From Granulicella rosea (lineage in GTDB: Bacteria; Acidobacteriota; Terriglobia; Terriglobales; Acidobacteriaceae): a DNA stretch of 64,000 bases. Where the stretch lies: assembly GCF_900188085.1 (NCBI RefSeq), contig NZ_FZOU01000001.1:930001-994000 (forward strand). Direction: 5' to 3'. Both the position numbers and the translations under genes were made by a program. Every line of letters begins with the position of its first letter. Within the stretch, counting starts at the first letter, position 1. Below, piece by piece: positions 18,610 through 27,674 of the stretch. Below the pieces are notes generated by a model. It had not been told where the DNA came from, did no database searches, and saw only the letters and a program-made list of their open reading frames with translations.

Positions 18610-19665
18610 TTACGAAGACGCTACCGGATTCGGAATCCAACCTCTCTCGTGCAGCATTCGATACGCGAGCTTGATTTGACGATCTGTGAACTGTCGTTTG
18701 CGTTCGTTCCATGCGTGTGTCTTGCTCACGATGTCGCTCAATGAAGTTGCTCCCAATCGCGTGACAACCCAATGGACAGTGGCTAAGAGCTCGAGGCCGT
18801 AAGGTGTTTCAAAACCATCGACGAGAGTCGCGACTCGATCAAATCGATCCTTGGCATGTAGATCCGCTGCCAGAAACTCCTGTGCATCTTTGACAGCCCC
18901 TGGGACAAGTTCCAGTTGTTTATCCGGCGCGTCTCCGCCATCCGCGTAGCCGCTGATGAGATGGCCTTCGACGTGTTTCAAGACGTGGCGAAGGTTCTCG
19001 GCATAGGGGCCGTAATTGGCCTGAGCGTATCGAAGCTTGAGTGGCTCACCAGCCTCCTGCATGAAGTACATCAATTTGTGGACTTCTAGGAGGGTGACGA
19101 ACGGGTCGAGCAGTCCATTCAGATAGCGATGGATGAGGACAACCAGCGCAGCTCTGCCGGACGTCATCTTTGGAACGGACTTAGAGGAAACCATTTCTTC
19201 AGGCGTCGGCGCACCCTTCGGTTCATAAACGACGACTCGCAGATTTGGGATGTCCTTTAATACTGCTTCGATACGCGGCTTTACCTCCGCCCAATTGAGC
19301 CCACCCAATCCGCTGCCAAGTGGAGGGATGGCGACCGAATGTATATTTCTCATTTGGATCTCACGCTTTAGCGCAACCAGTCCGGAATCGATGTCCTCCA
19401 ACCTGCTCTTGCCTTTCCAATGCCTCTTGGTCGGAAAGTTGATGATCAACTTCGGCTCGTGGAGACGGTGATTCTCAAATACAAACATACGGCCCGGCTG
19501 AACTTCTTTCAGGTCACACGCTCGTACGTACGCTTTATAGTTCTCAGGAAACGCGTTTTTGAACTGAAGCGCGATGCCTCTGCCCATCACGCCGACACAG
19601 TTCACCGTGTTGACGAGTGCCTCTGTGTCCGCCGTCAAGATGTCGCCTGTAACGTAGTCGATCAT
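18610..19665 (-). CDS. darG: DarG: macrodomain DNA ADP-ribosyl hydrolase antitoxin
   Basis: 351 residues from the ATG at 19665, 7 bases after darT ends, with AGAGGAAG just upstream; the longer open frame back to 19893 only reads through darT. Residues 1-150 are a macrodomain: TGDIL, ALVNTVNCVGVMGRGIA, NFPTKRHW with Lys80 (the position I recall as catalytic in the Thermus DarG), and PPLGSGLGGLNW. The C-terminal 200 residues match the DarT-binding domain. It removes ADP-ribose from thymidine in DNA and also sequesters the toxin. The architecture is intact, so the pair should be functional. Confidence 0.93.
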   Translation of the reverse strand: MIDYVTGDILTADTEALVNTVNCVGVMGRGIALQFKNAFPENYKAYVRACDLKEVQPGRMFVFENHRLHEPKLIINFPTKRHWKGKSRLEDIDSGLVALKREIQMRNIHSVAIPPLGSGLGGLNWAEVKPRIEAVLKDIPNLRVVVYEPKGAPTPEEMVSSKSVPKMTSGRAALVVLIHRYLNGLLDPFVTLLEVHKLMYFMQEAGEPLKLRYAQANYGPYAENLRHVLKHVEGHLISGYADGGDAPDKQLELVPGAVKDAQEFLAADLHAKDRFDRVATLVDGFETPYGLELLATVHWVVTRLGATSLSDIVSKTHAWNERKRQFTDRQIKLAYRMLHERGWIPNPVASS

Positions 19666-19672
19666 GCTTCCT

Positions 19673-20329
19673 CTAAGGGTAATACCACTCTTGCAAAATT
19701 TCGATACCCGGTTGATGCGCAACCGCAGCGATGGCCTGCGCCGCTCTCTGCGCGATCGCGTTGGACTGCACCCCGATTCGTTCCACCAAATGCCACGGAA
19801 AGAAATCCCGCAGAAGAAACTCCGCCTGCTTTCCATGCTTGATCGAGGAACTGCGCCAATCCTTGGCGGCGACCGCCGGCCAGTTGATCTCATCCAGCTG
19901 ATTCAAGTCGTTTCGGAATTCAACGCCGTACGCGCCCGCATTTGAAAGCGAAAAAGCCCATCTTCGTTCGTTCTCTTCCGCCCAATCAACGACAGTCTGC
20001 AGGTCGGCTTGCAGGTGGACGATGGGCCCTTGCCCGCCTTTGTATGTCAGTTCGTGATTCCTCATATAAATGAGGTACAGCATGACCGACCGCGGACAGA
20101 AATAGAACGGGACGTACTCACCGACGAAATCCTCTGGATAGCACTCCTCCATATTGATTTCCAGCATCCGGCGTTCCTTGATGTGGGACATACCCACCAT
20201 CTGGTTCGGACCACCCAGTCCCGCCAGACGCATGTCGGACAGCAGGCGCCGGCTCACGGCAGCGATTGCCTGGAGATTATCGACATGCGTGATGTGGTAG
20301 ATCTTCGGCCGTGCGGGAGGGGTCGGCAT
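19673..20329 (-). CDS. darT: DarT: DNA thymidine ADP-ribosyltransferase toxin
   Basis: 218 residues, DUF4433. Visible marks are the N-terminal YHITHVDNL, Arg53/Arg54, YVPFYFCPRSVMLY (residues 72-85) and the catalytic Glu in GKQAEFLL (Glu170). The family ADP-ribosylates thymidine (or guanosine in DarT1) in single-stranded DNA using NAD+, blocking replication; several DarTG systems abort phage infection. It lies directly upstream of darG on the same strand. Length and order match the canonical system, and no disrupting mutation is seen. Confidence 0.93.
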   Translation of the reverse strand: MPTPPARPKIYHITHVDNLQAIAAVSRRLLSDMRLAGLGGPNQMVGMSHIKERRMLEINMEECYPEDFVGEYVPFYFCPRSVMLYLIYMRNHELTYKGGQGPIVHLQADLQTVVDWAEENERRWAFSLSNAGAYGVEFRNDLNQLDEINWPAVAAKDWRSSSIKHGKQAEFLLRDFFPWHLVERIGVQSNAIAQRAAQAIAAVAHQPGIEILQEWYYP

Positions 20330-20698
20330 AGTTGGGTTTGCGGATGATGTCGATATCCCTCCATTCTACTGATTTCGCTCCGGGCCGGCGCAGGGGCAGT
20401 GATAGGCCAACCGGAAAGCGCTGATTTTACACGCGGAGATGCGCAAAACTCTCTGTTTTCGGCGTTTTGGGGCGACATTTTGGGCAGCTCCCTCGCTATG
20501 CGCCCGGATCGCGACCTATGAATCCGCCTTCGTTGGTGGAAATCGAAGGCGAAAACCTCTTGGACTTGAAAACCAGCAAGGTTCAGGCGGAGCTCGCTAA
20601 CCACAGAAGCGTTGACAGTTGCAGTGCGAAACACTGGGCTCCGGCGCACCGGGCTCCGGCAGCAAGCTCAAGCAAATTCGCAAATCAGGAGAACTGCC
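20330..20698. other. intergenic region between darT and the HNH pseudogene
   Basis: About 370 bases. A minus-strand frame (20254-20649) and a plus frame are open but rich in Arg/Ser with no motif, consistent with shadows. It presumably holds the darT promoter. Nothing else is supported. Confidence 0.35.
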
Positions 20699-21043
20699 AT
20701 GAGGCTTCGTCGCAACCAGAAATGCCCGATTCATAGTTCTGTTTCCTGCTGCGGAAGGGAACAAACAGTGAAGCGGAAAATCAGTAGGCAGATTGGAGTG
20801 CGCCGAGTTGAAGATTCCCATCACCCGAGAGGATACCGGGAGTTACGATCTCAGGGAGAGATGAGGAAGTTGCTCAACCGCAAGATCGCCTCACAGGGAA
20901 GGAAATGTGCTCTTTGCGGCGTTAACTTCACCGATATTGCCGATGTCGTCCCCGATCACATCAGCCCCCGGGGAATGGGAGGAGCCTAGAGAGATGACCA
21001 TCCGGACAACATCCAAGCGGTTCACTGGTGGTGCAATGGATAG
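20699..21043 (+). pseudogene. HNH endonuclease interrupted by an in-frame amber codon
   Basis: An ATG at 20699 with AGGAG 8 bases upstream begins a 97-residue frame ending at a TAG (20987-20989). The next codons, still in frame, continue RDDHPDNIQAVHWWCNG to 21043. Together they make a standard small HNH protein: CALCG, DHISPRGMGGA, [stop], RDDHPDNIQ, HWWCN. In relatives the position of the stop is a Trp (GGAWRDDHP), so TGG to TAG explains it. The truncated product lacks the catalytic second half. An alternative is suppressed or recoded readthrough, which I consider unlikely. Confidence 0.75.
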
Positions 21044-21179
21044 AAAGGATCGAAGCGGAACTAGCCAACATCCTCTTTCTGGATCTACTGATGAAACGTC
21101 TCGAAGCATCAACGACGCGCGCAACTGAACGCAGGGCATTGCGTACTGCCCGAATCAACCTAATTCCGCTTTACGGAAG

Positions 21180-21340
21180 GTTGTCCAACAGATCTGCTGG
21201 TCTGGATATTCCACCGCTCCCTGGAGCGCTGCGTCACTGTCAGTAGACCCGATGTCGAGGCGATCAAGGCGGCAGTGTCACGTCAGGAGCAGGTTCAGAG
21301 AGCGGAGGTACGCCTGGGTTCCCATCTCCGCGTAGCTTGA
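21180..21340 (+). pseudogene. 3' remnant of a Gp157-like gene
   Basis: The frame ending at 21340 reads LERCVTVSRP, then DVEAIKAAVSRQ and AEVRLGSHLRVA. It aligns with the last 45 residues of the intact Gp157-like protein at 9125-9730 (AEAIKAAVARR, AEVRRGSHLRVA). No start or upstream body of the gene is present in this frame. It follows the broken HNH gene, so both seem to be leftovers of one degraded mobile module. Confidence 0.65.
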
Positions 21341-21515
21341 GGCAGAGCCTCGGCCCCTGTGCAACGCTGTGGCTCAAAGACCGCGCGCGGTCGGCGTGAA
21401 CCATCGTCCTTGTTACAGAACGGGAGCCGGTTGCACCTTGCGGGGCTCCCGCAAGCCGTTCGGCGCGTGCTTCGTTCGGAAAGGCATGCCGCTCTTCCAC
21501 CTCCAGCGGTACCAG

Positions 21516-21764
21516 TTACACAGGTCTTGCCATTTCGGGAGTGACGAACCCGCGGTTGTGGAGTTTGAATTGGAATCGTTGGTTGGGAAAGAAGGCCTTG
21601 ACCGTCTCGTAGGTCGAAAACTCCATCCGAAGCTTCCTCGTCCTCAGTTCAGCCAGGCAACATCCCATGAGCGCGTCGGTTGCCGGTGTCCGCTTCTTGA
21701 CTACCTCTTCGATGAAATGATTGAGATATCGAAAGCTCAAGTAGGCAAACAGGTCATCATCCAC
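21516..21764 (-). CDS. 82-residue frame, probably the displaced C-terminus of the CHAT-NACHT protein
   Basis: The frame opens at a GTG (21764) inside the last 28 bases of the CHAT-NACHT gene, in a different phase. It encodes a plausible protein (DDDLFAYLSFRYLNHFIEE, then VVKKRTPATDALMGC). There is no clear ribosome site of its own. Either it is a separate, translationally coupled gene, or a single-base indel near 21765 split one longer protein. The second reading is favoured because the upstream protein ends in a short, unlike tail. Confidence 0.5.
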   Translation of the reverse strand: MDDDLFAYLSFRYLNHFIEEVVKKRTPATDALMGCCLAELRTRKLRMEFSTYETVKAFFPNQRFQFKLHNRGFVTPEMARPV

Positions 21765-23797
21765 CGTGCCGACAGACCGTCGCTTGAGCGTTCGAATACG
21801 GTGACCCGTTCCTCAGCCGCATAAAATTTCAGGAGTGCCTTCGTGATACGTGGGTTGTCGAAATCCGGAGAGTTGGTGAGGGTTTCGATGGCGCAGGTCA
21901 ATCCTTCCGGAACCGCGAGGGCGCCTTCGAGTACTCGCGTCGCATCGCCGGATATGCAGGCGGCGTAAGCCGTGCGCGTGTCCCACTCGTAACTCGCGCG
22001 ATTCGTAAAGCCTCCTGAGTCGACCCAATATTGCGCTGCCAGATAATCCTGAATCGAGCGATGGACAAACTCCCAGCCATCCGCCGACGGCACCAGAATC
22101 CCATAGAACTGGGCGGTCTCCTGTAGAACGAGCCCAGGGTTCACCCGATTGATCTGCATCTTGTCGAGCGCCTTCCGAGTGATGTTTTCAACTCTTTCAG
22201 CCTTCATGAACGGTGTTCGAGACGCATACGCGATCCTCTTGAGGATCTGCATCCGGTCTTCTCCATCGAGGGCCGTGAGGCTCTCGCGCGACACGCCTCG
22301 GTCCAGATCCCATGTGTGTTGCAGGGCGTTCAAGGCCTTCCGCAAAAGGCGGAGTGCGCTGCGCGGCTGGTCCGTGCGATGGCCCGAGTTGACGATACAG
22401 GCCAGGGCGAGAAGCAGCGGGTGCGAGAGGAACTCGGAAAACTGCCGCTCCTCCAGTTCGTTCACCAGCTTGATTGGATCGGCCGACGATCCCTGTGCTG
22501 CGAGAAACGCCGTTACAAAGCGATACTGATCTTTACGGTCGAATCCATCGATGCGAACATGCGAAGCCGTCAGGCCGATCACTGGATAATAGTCGCGACA
22601 GGTGAGGATGAATCGGCCTCGGTTCGATGCTCCGAAGCGCTGGAGCGCCTCCGATACTCGTTTTCTGTCGGCGAGCGCGACTTCGTCATAGCCGTCCACT
22701 AGCAGCAGAACTCTCTCCGTGACCCGAGCTGAGTCGTTGAACCAACCTCTACAGAGTTCTTCCAAATGGTTGATGGCGTGTTCCCTGCGTAAAGTCAGGA
22801 GAACGGTTCTCAAGGTTCGATCCTCGATCTTCCGTCTGAAGAGATGATGGAGGAACGTGGTCTTGCCCCATCCAGGGCCCGCGAAGACGATCGCGTCTTC
22901 GGGCGATTCGAGGAAGTTCTCCACCGTCAGAGAATTGTACTGCTGTTCCCGGCTCAGGGCGATCGACTGGGCGATCCTATTCTGTTCGGCGAAGCCCGAG
23001 GATGCCGAGATGTCGAGTCCAGACCGGAAGAGAAGTTTCGTAGGTTGGTAGATCCGATCAAATGGCACCGCCTTATGCATGCCGATGCAGTGCACGTAGC
23101 GCGTGATCTCCGAGCCAAGGGCGGCGAGATCTTCAATCAGATCGTTGAATCTTGATTCGACCGGTTTCGCTGCTTGGAGCGGAGCTTCATGGAACGGTTC
23201 CGAGGAAGAGTCTGACCGAGCTAGGTCCTTTACTGCGGTGTCCTGTCCTCGTAGCAATACCGGCAGTTCATGGCCGGGCAATCCAAGCAACTCAATGGCA
23301 TTACGGCCGTGCCGGAAAGCCTCGTCGTAGTCTCGTCCCGCCCCAATCGCCTCATAGAATCCCACCGCAAAGGCCCGCGCCGAATCGTCATGGACCTCAT
23401 GGCTCATTCCGATGACGAAGGGAATGTGCTTGCCGATGGCCTCTGCCTGTTCGCTCGAAAAACAGGCGTTGAGGACGACACATCGAATGCTCTCCTTGTG
23501 AAGCGCGAAGAAGTTTGCCAATGCTTCTCGGCCGACCGGAACGCCATCCCCTTCGTCGTTCTCGAGAACAATTCCTTCAGTCTCCGAGCCGTGACCCGAA
23601 AAATGGACAATCTGCGGTTTGTTCTCGAGAAGGCTGCGCCGCAGATCGCGTACCCGCACCGCCAACTTGGAATCGAAGCGAATTACATCTCGTTGGATGG
23701 CCCTCTCCAGGCTGTCTTGCACATCTCTCATCTCCGCTTCCAGCCGGAGCCTGCCGGTGTCCAACGGATTTGCCGCCAAGAACAGGATGTGTTGCAT
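21737..23797 (-). CDS. CHAT protease - NACHT NTPase protein
   Basis: 686 residues from the ATG at 23797 (GGAG about 10 bases upstream); the frame runs back to 24022 without a better start. The N-terminal CHAT caspase-like protease has IVHFSGHG (His65/His69) and VVLNACFSS (Cys112). The central NACHT NTPase has Walker A GPGWGKTT at 307-314, Walker B LLLVDGYDE at 364-372 and a sensor-like FILTCRDYYP. Helical C-terminal repeats follow. In known STAND effectors, ligand sensing drives oligomerisation and activates the protease. It is the last large gene of the patatin-caspase-MBL run, 131 bases after the MBL stop, and its C-terminus may be frameshifted. Confidence 0.85.
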   Translation of the reverse strand: MQHILFLAANPLDTGRLRLEAEMRDVQDSLERAIQRDVIRFDSKLAVRVRDLRRSLLENKPQIVHFSGHGSETEGIVLENDEGDGVPVGREALANFFALHKESIRCVVLNACFSSEQAEAIGKHIPFVIGMSHEVHDDSARAFAVGFYEAIGAGRDYDEAFRHGRNAIELLGLPGHELPVLLRGQDTAVKDLARSDSSSEPFHEAPLQAAKPVESRFNDLIEDLAALGSEITRYVHCIGMHKAVPFDRIYQPTKLLFRSGLDISASSGFAEQNRIAQSIALSREQQYNSLTVENFLESPEDAIVFAGPGWGKTTFLHHLFRRKIEDRTLRTVLLTLRREHAINHLEELCRGWFNDSARVTERVLLLVDGYDEVALADRKRVSEALQRFGASNRGRFILTCRDYYPVIGLTASHVRIDGFDRKDQYRFVTAFLAAQGSSADPIKLVNELEERQFSEFLSHPLLLALACIVNSGHRTDQPRSALRLLRKALNALQHTWDLDRGVSRESLTALDGEDRMQILKRIAYASRTPFMKAERVENITRKALDKMQINRVNPGLVLQETAQFYGILVPSADGWEFVHRSIQDYLAAQYWVDSGGFTNRASYEWDTRTAYAACISGDATRVLEGALAVPEGLTCAIETLTNSPDFDNPRITKALLKFYAAEERVTVFERSSDGLSARWMMTCLPT

Positions 23798-23928
23798 GCT
23801 CAGGTCTTCTCCATGGTGTTGCGGATATGTTCTAAAGGGACTCACGCCGAAGACGCGGACTGGTCCATTGCGCGTCCGGCCTCTGACGGGATATTGAGGA
23901 GCTAATCGAAAGGTGAGGCGGATAGAAA

Positions 23929-24996
23929 TCAGACCGGAATTACCAGCGTTCCCTCTTGGGTTTGTTCGCGGGGATAGACGCATCGATAGTTCCATCGCTG
24001 CGTGAGGGGAGATTGATTCCACGCGTTCGTCTGCGGCTGACCGTAATTGAAGTAAAAGATTTTTTCCCGAGTCGAAGCTGTAAGAACTCTGGCGATCGTT
24101 TCGGGGTTCGGATGGCTATGACGTTCTCCGTTTGTCGATATCGCGAATCGCTGGCAATCGATCAGCTTGAGAAGGCCAGGCGAGGTATTCGCCTTCGACC
24201 CATGATGGCCCATCTTCCAGAGGTCGATTCTGTACGGGCTGTCAGGAGTAGCCCCCAACCGTCGCAGACTACGCTCCAAGACTTCGGAGTGCGCGTCTGC
24301 GGCCAGCAAGACACGCCTGTCCTCGAACTCCGCAATGAAGGCGATCGATGTGCCGTTCGGCGCGCTGGTGTCGGCTTGATAAGGTTTTGACGCCAGCTCT
24401 TCAACGTGGAGAAGACCGAAGGTCTCAAACCCCTCTGCGGCGGAAACGCTCTCAGACCGATCGAGTTTCGCAGCCTCCCTTTGCCAAGTCGGCAGCAGCT
24501 TCGCGAGCTGAAGATCCGTTGGAGAGAGGAGATGCAGCATAAGACCTTCCGGAAGTTCGATCGCCAGGCCGGGATTGACGCTCTCCGTCGAGACGATACG
24601 ATCCTCGAATCCCTCGTTCCAACTCCAGCCGAAGTGTTCGATCCCTCTTTGCAGGTTCAGAGCTTGAAGGACCGAGAAAGACTCCACCCCGTCTATGCGC
24701 GCCTTTGCGCCTTCGAGCTGCCGACCGGCGTTGAACCAGACCCGGCGAGGTCGAAAAGGAGCGGACTGCGCTCGCACCATGGGCATCGCGCCCGCAATGT
24801 GATCGGCGTCGAGATGGGACATCACGAAGAGTTCGATGTCACCCAAACGCTCCAGCTGAGGCCGGATCGATTGATAGCATGCCTCTCGCCCCAGATCGAC
24901 GAGCAGACTTCGCGGTTTCTCGGCGTCTCCCCAACGGAGCACCAGACAGTCCCCGTCGCCGGCGGCATGGAGGGTCAGTTCGAAGAGAGTACTCAT
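23929..24996 (-). CDS. ComEC/Rec2-like metallo-beta-lactamase-fold hydrolase
   Basis: 355 residues with no signal peptide, so cytoplasmic. Metal-binding motif SHLDADH (His61, Asp63, Asp65, His66), a LLAADAH motif mid-protein and KMGHHGS near 270. These match the stand-alone ComEC C-terminal-type MBL hydrolases, which act on nucleic acids or nucleotides in several conflict systems. The gene overlaps the upstream 485-residue gene by 4 bases (ATGA), indicating translational coupling. The substrate is unknown; a nuclease or phosphodiesterase role is inference. Confidence 0.85.
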   Translation of the reverse strand: MSTLFELTLHAAGDGDCLVLRWGDAEKPRSLLVDLGREACYQSIRPQLERLGDIELFVMSHLDADHIAGAMPMVRAQSAPFRPRRVWFNAGRQLEGAKARIDGVESFSVLQALNLQRGIEHFGWSWNEGFEDRIVSTESVNPGLAIELPEGLMLHLLSPTDLQLAKLLPTWQREAAKLDRSESVSAAEGFETFGLLHVEELASKPYQADTSAPNGTSIAFIAEFEDRRVLLAADAHSEVLERSLRRLGATPDSPYRIDLWKMGHHGSKANTSPGLLKLIDCQRFAISTNGERHSHPNPETIARVLTASTREKIFYFNYGQPQTNAWNQSPLTQRWNYRCVYPREQTQEGTLVIPV

Positions 24997-26450
24997 CGAC
25001 CGAACCGTAGCACGGTGAAAGGCTGACTTGGATCGGCGTGCGAGGCTAAAGCCGCGACGCGCGCGTAGAGATCCGGCGCCTCAGGACTGAAGTTACCACC
25101 GAGTTGTGCGAGCGCCGAGGCGAGCATCCGAATCGACGCCGAAAAAAATGGAAGACCGCGAGCCATGCCCAGCTTGAGGTGTCGGAAGGCCGTTTCGACA
25201 TCGTCGCCGCTCTGGGCTCGCTGAAGCGCGCGGCAGCCCAGGAGAATTGGCCCGTCGGGTATTTGGGGAAACCAGTGACTCAGGTTCGCCAACCAGTCGT
25301 CCCATTCCTGGAGCTCCACGCTGTCGACGCGACTTACTAAAACGATGGCGCCAGCCACCGCAGGAAGCGGAGCCTCAAGCTTCTCAAACAGAGCCCTTTC
25401 GGGAGTGTCGTCGTAGATTTCGCCAGCTTCGATCAGGCGGCCTGAGCCAAGGAACTGCAGCAATCCGAACCAACGATGATCGAACAAGGTCATCGTCAGC
25501 GAGGACAGAGCGCCCGGGGTCGAGCGTCGTTGGAGGGACCGATCGTACATAAAGCGGATCTCTTCCTGCGCGCTCCTTCGTCCGCCCCACCAGCCCCATG
25601 GCACCGAGACGATGTCGACGTTGCGGCCGTTCTCAAAGGCCAGCCAACGTGGATAGCGCTCGAGCTCTTTCGCACTGTGGGGCTGAGCGTCGGGGCTGGG
25701 TATCCACAACAACGCCTCGTCGAACTCCGGCACAGGGTACTCCCAGAGTGCGTGGGCCTCGTTTCGATCGCTGCGCCATGAAGAAAAGTCGGCGGTCGAA
25801 GGAAGATTCTTAAAGCGCACGATCGCCTCGAGGCGATCGTGCCCCATATCCCATGGGCTGACACCAGACCGAAACACGGCAGCCTTGACCACCGGGAAGC
25901 TTGCCTGATGGGAAACCGGAGCCGAGGGTACGATACGCTGTATACCGCGCCCTATCCCGCCGCGTCTTGAAGACCGCGTTGTCTTCGAGGAGAATCGCAT
26001 CGGACCCGCATTTCGATCTGAGGTGTCTGAGCGGTACAGCGTCTCGTTCATGGAATCTCCATCATCCCGCGCGAAGGAGGGCACTACCTTCGCCGCTGGA
26101 AGATTGCCTGCGAAGAACTCCCAGGAGAGGAACTCATGCGGAGAGTCTTTCAAGCGGATGATTTCGTCCCACGTCTGCTGCGAGCCGACGTAACACTCGC
26201 GCGTGAGATCCGATCCACGCGGACGTCTTAAACTTGCCGAATAGTAACCGTCGCCGGGAAGCGCGAAGGTTGTGAAGCGAACGTCATGGGCGTCGCCAGT
26301 CACGGTCACCGGCTTCTGCTGAGACCAGCCTTGAGCGAGTCGGCCGACACGCCCGTCCGTAAGCCGTTGAACGGAGACGATTGCCGCTCCTGCCGCATAC
26401 CCGGAGGCATTGGGTTGAACGACGCCAATGCGCAGGATGGATACGTTCAT
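24993..26450 (-). CDS. unrecognised 485-residue protein of the caspase-MBL operon
   Basis: The start at 26450 is fixed by a 4-base ATGA overlap with the caspase stop; the frame opens to 26648 but that part is a caspase shadow. The first 110 residues look like a beta-sandwich with alternating short strands (VRFTTFALPGDGYYSASLRRP). Then come a basic, disordered linker (about 145-170), a mixed central region with FENGRNVDIVSVPWGWWGGRR, and a helical repeat-like C-terminus (HLKLGMARGLPFF, RMLASALAQL). I do not recognise a family. It may be an adaptor or a substrate of the two proteases. It has no signal peptide or membrane segment. Confidence 0.8.
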   Translation of the reverse strand: MNVSILRIGVVQPNASGYAAGAAIVSVQRLTDGRVGRLAQGWSQQKPVTVTGDAHDVRFTTFALPGDGYYSASLRRPRGSDLTRECYVGSQQTWDEIIRLKDSPHEFLSWEFFAGNLPAAKVVPSFARDDGDSMNETLYRSDTSDRNAGPMRFSSKTTRSSRRGGIGRGIQRIVPSAPVSHQASFPVVKAAVFRSGVSPWDMGHDRLEAIVRFKNLPSTADFSSWRSDRNEAHALWEYPVPEFDEALLWIPSPDAQPHSAKELERYPRWLAFENGRNVDIVSVPWGWWGGRRSAQEEIRFMYDRSLQRRSTPGALSSLTMTLFDHRWFGLLQFLGSGRLIEAGEIYDDTPERALFEKLEAPLPAVAGAIVLVSRVDSVELQEWDDWLANLSHWFPQIPDGPILLGCRALQRAQSGDDVETAFRHLKLGMARGLPFFSASIRMLASALAQLGGNFSPEAPDLYARVAALASHADPSQPFTVLRFGR

Positions 26451-27643
26451 GGTGTCACCTCCAGCTCGATATAAACGACCGGGGCACGAAGGGACCAATC
26501 TCTTTCCTCGACACGACGCTCCGGCGCGAGGCCGGTCGCGCGGATGTTCCACTGCCCCTCTGGAAGGGGAAAACAGCAGTAGCATTCGGGCAGCGTCTCG
26601 TGGCCTGTGCGGAAATGTGTGGCGGCCGAATACTTGTCGGGAGCGCATTCGACCGTTACATCCTGCCAGTATGCATGGTCGGAGAGGGAGACAAAGGAAT
26701 GGACCATTACGGGCGGATCGATCTCGTTGAAGTCGAACGAAACCGCATTCATGGCGTTCGGCGTACTGACATCGCGAGCGTCGGCGGGCACACGCAGCTC
26801 CATCAGCTTCGTCGTGGCGTCCAGAATAGTCGCCATCCGGGTCTTCCAGCCGGGCAGACTCCTGTCGTCGGCCGCGGCGAAGTTGAAGGCATCAAGCAAG
26901 GATCGGCAGAATACGCTAGGCTGGTTCGGTCGTGCGTAGGCCAAATGTCCGCGGATCGACGGGAACAAGGAGAATTGCTTGACCGGCCTCCGGCCCATCG
27001 CGGGGTTCATTACGATCTCGACCAACTTCTGTCCGATGGCGCTTTGATTTGTGTAGAGATCGTCGGCATCGCTTCGGCAGGCATCGATGAAGAACGCTTG
27101 CTCCCTAGCCGTCGAGTTCTTCATGACGGCGATCGAGGCCATGAGGTCGATGGCCGGCGTGAGAGGGCGTTGTGGCCTCCCGAAGTCCTCGAGCAGAGCT
27201 GCGGCGTTCATTCCGTTCGCAATGCCATGGCCGCAAAAGTAGAAGACGGCCATATTCGCCGGGTTCGACTCAAGCCGCATGGCCCAGCGGTCGGCCGCCG
27301 CCTCGACGTTCTCGAGAGTCGCAGCGGGTATCGCCTGCGCGCCGAGTTCCGGCCGACCGGGAAGGGTATAGCCTTGCGGGTTCTCTTCGGATAACACCAT
27401 GGCAAGGCTTGTCAGCGGTTTGTCGTGACGGCGAAAGTGCTGCAGAAACCAATCGGCCATCGCTCGGGCGGAATGAGGCGGCGAGGTCAGTTGCGACAGG
27501 GCTTGGCCGTGCATGGCCATGGCATCCTGACCCTGTCCATATCGATACTTGCCGACGCCGACGATGAAGACGTGCGTGCCGGCATCCCCGGGCTGGCGTT
27601 CGCTGTTGAGATAGATCAGAGCGGGGTCGTTCTCGAACGGCAT
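26447..27643 (-). CDS. caspase-family (C14) protease
   Basis: 398 residues from the ATG at 27643 (GAGG about 7 bases upstream). The caspase p20-like fold has THVFIVGVGKY in strand 1, FYFCGHG with His139 and FFIDACRSD with Cys189, the catalytic dyad. The last 90 residues form a separate beta-rich domain ending ELEVTP. Bacterial C14 proteases act as effectors or activators in gasdermin, CBASS-like and STAND systems by cleaving partner proteins. The gene starts 31 bases after the patatin stop and overlaps the next gene by 4 bases. It is probably cytoplasmic. Confidence 0.88.
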   Translation of the reverse strand: MPFENDPALIYLNSERQPGDAGTHVFIVGVGKYRYGQGQDAMAMHGQALSQLTSPPHSARAMADWFLQHFRRHDKPLTSLAMVLSEENPQGYTLPGRPELGAQAIPAATLENVEAAADRWAMRLESNPANMAVFYFCGHGIANGMNAAALLEDFGRPQRPLTPAIDLMASIAVMKNSTAREQAFFIDACRSDADDLYTNQSAIGQKLVEIVMNPAMGRRPVKQFSLFPSIRGHLAYARPNQPSVFCRSLLDAFNFAAADDRSLPGWKTRMATILDATTKLMELRVPADARDVSTPNAMNAVSFDFNEIDPPVMVHSFVSLSDHAYWQDVTVECAPDKYSAATHFRTGHETLPECYCCFPLPEGQWNIRATGLAPERRVEERDWSLRAPVVYIELEVTP

Positions 27644-27674
27644 CAAAATTCCTCGACTTTTTTAGGACCAAATA

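Noticed and set aside
23798..24022. Longer N-terminus for the CHAT-NACHT protein
   Set aside because: These 75 codons overlap the MBL 3' end, are unlike the CHAT family, and the ATG at 23797 has a ribosome site.
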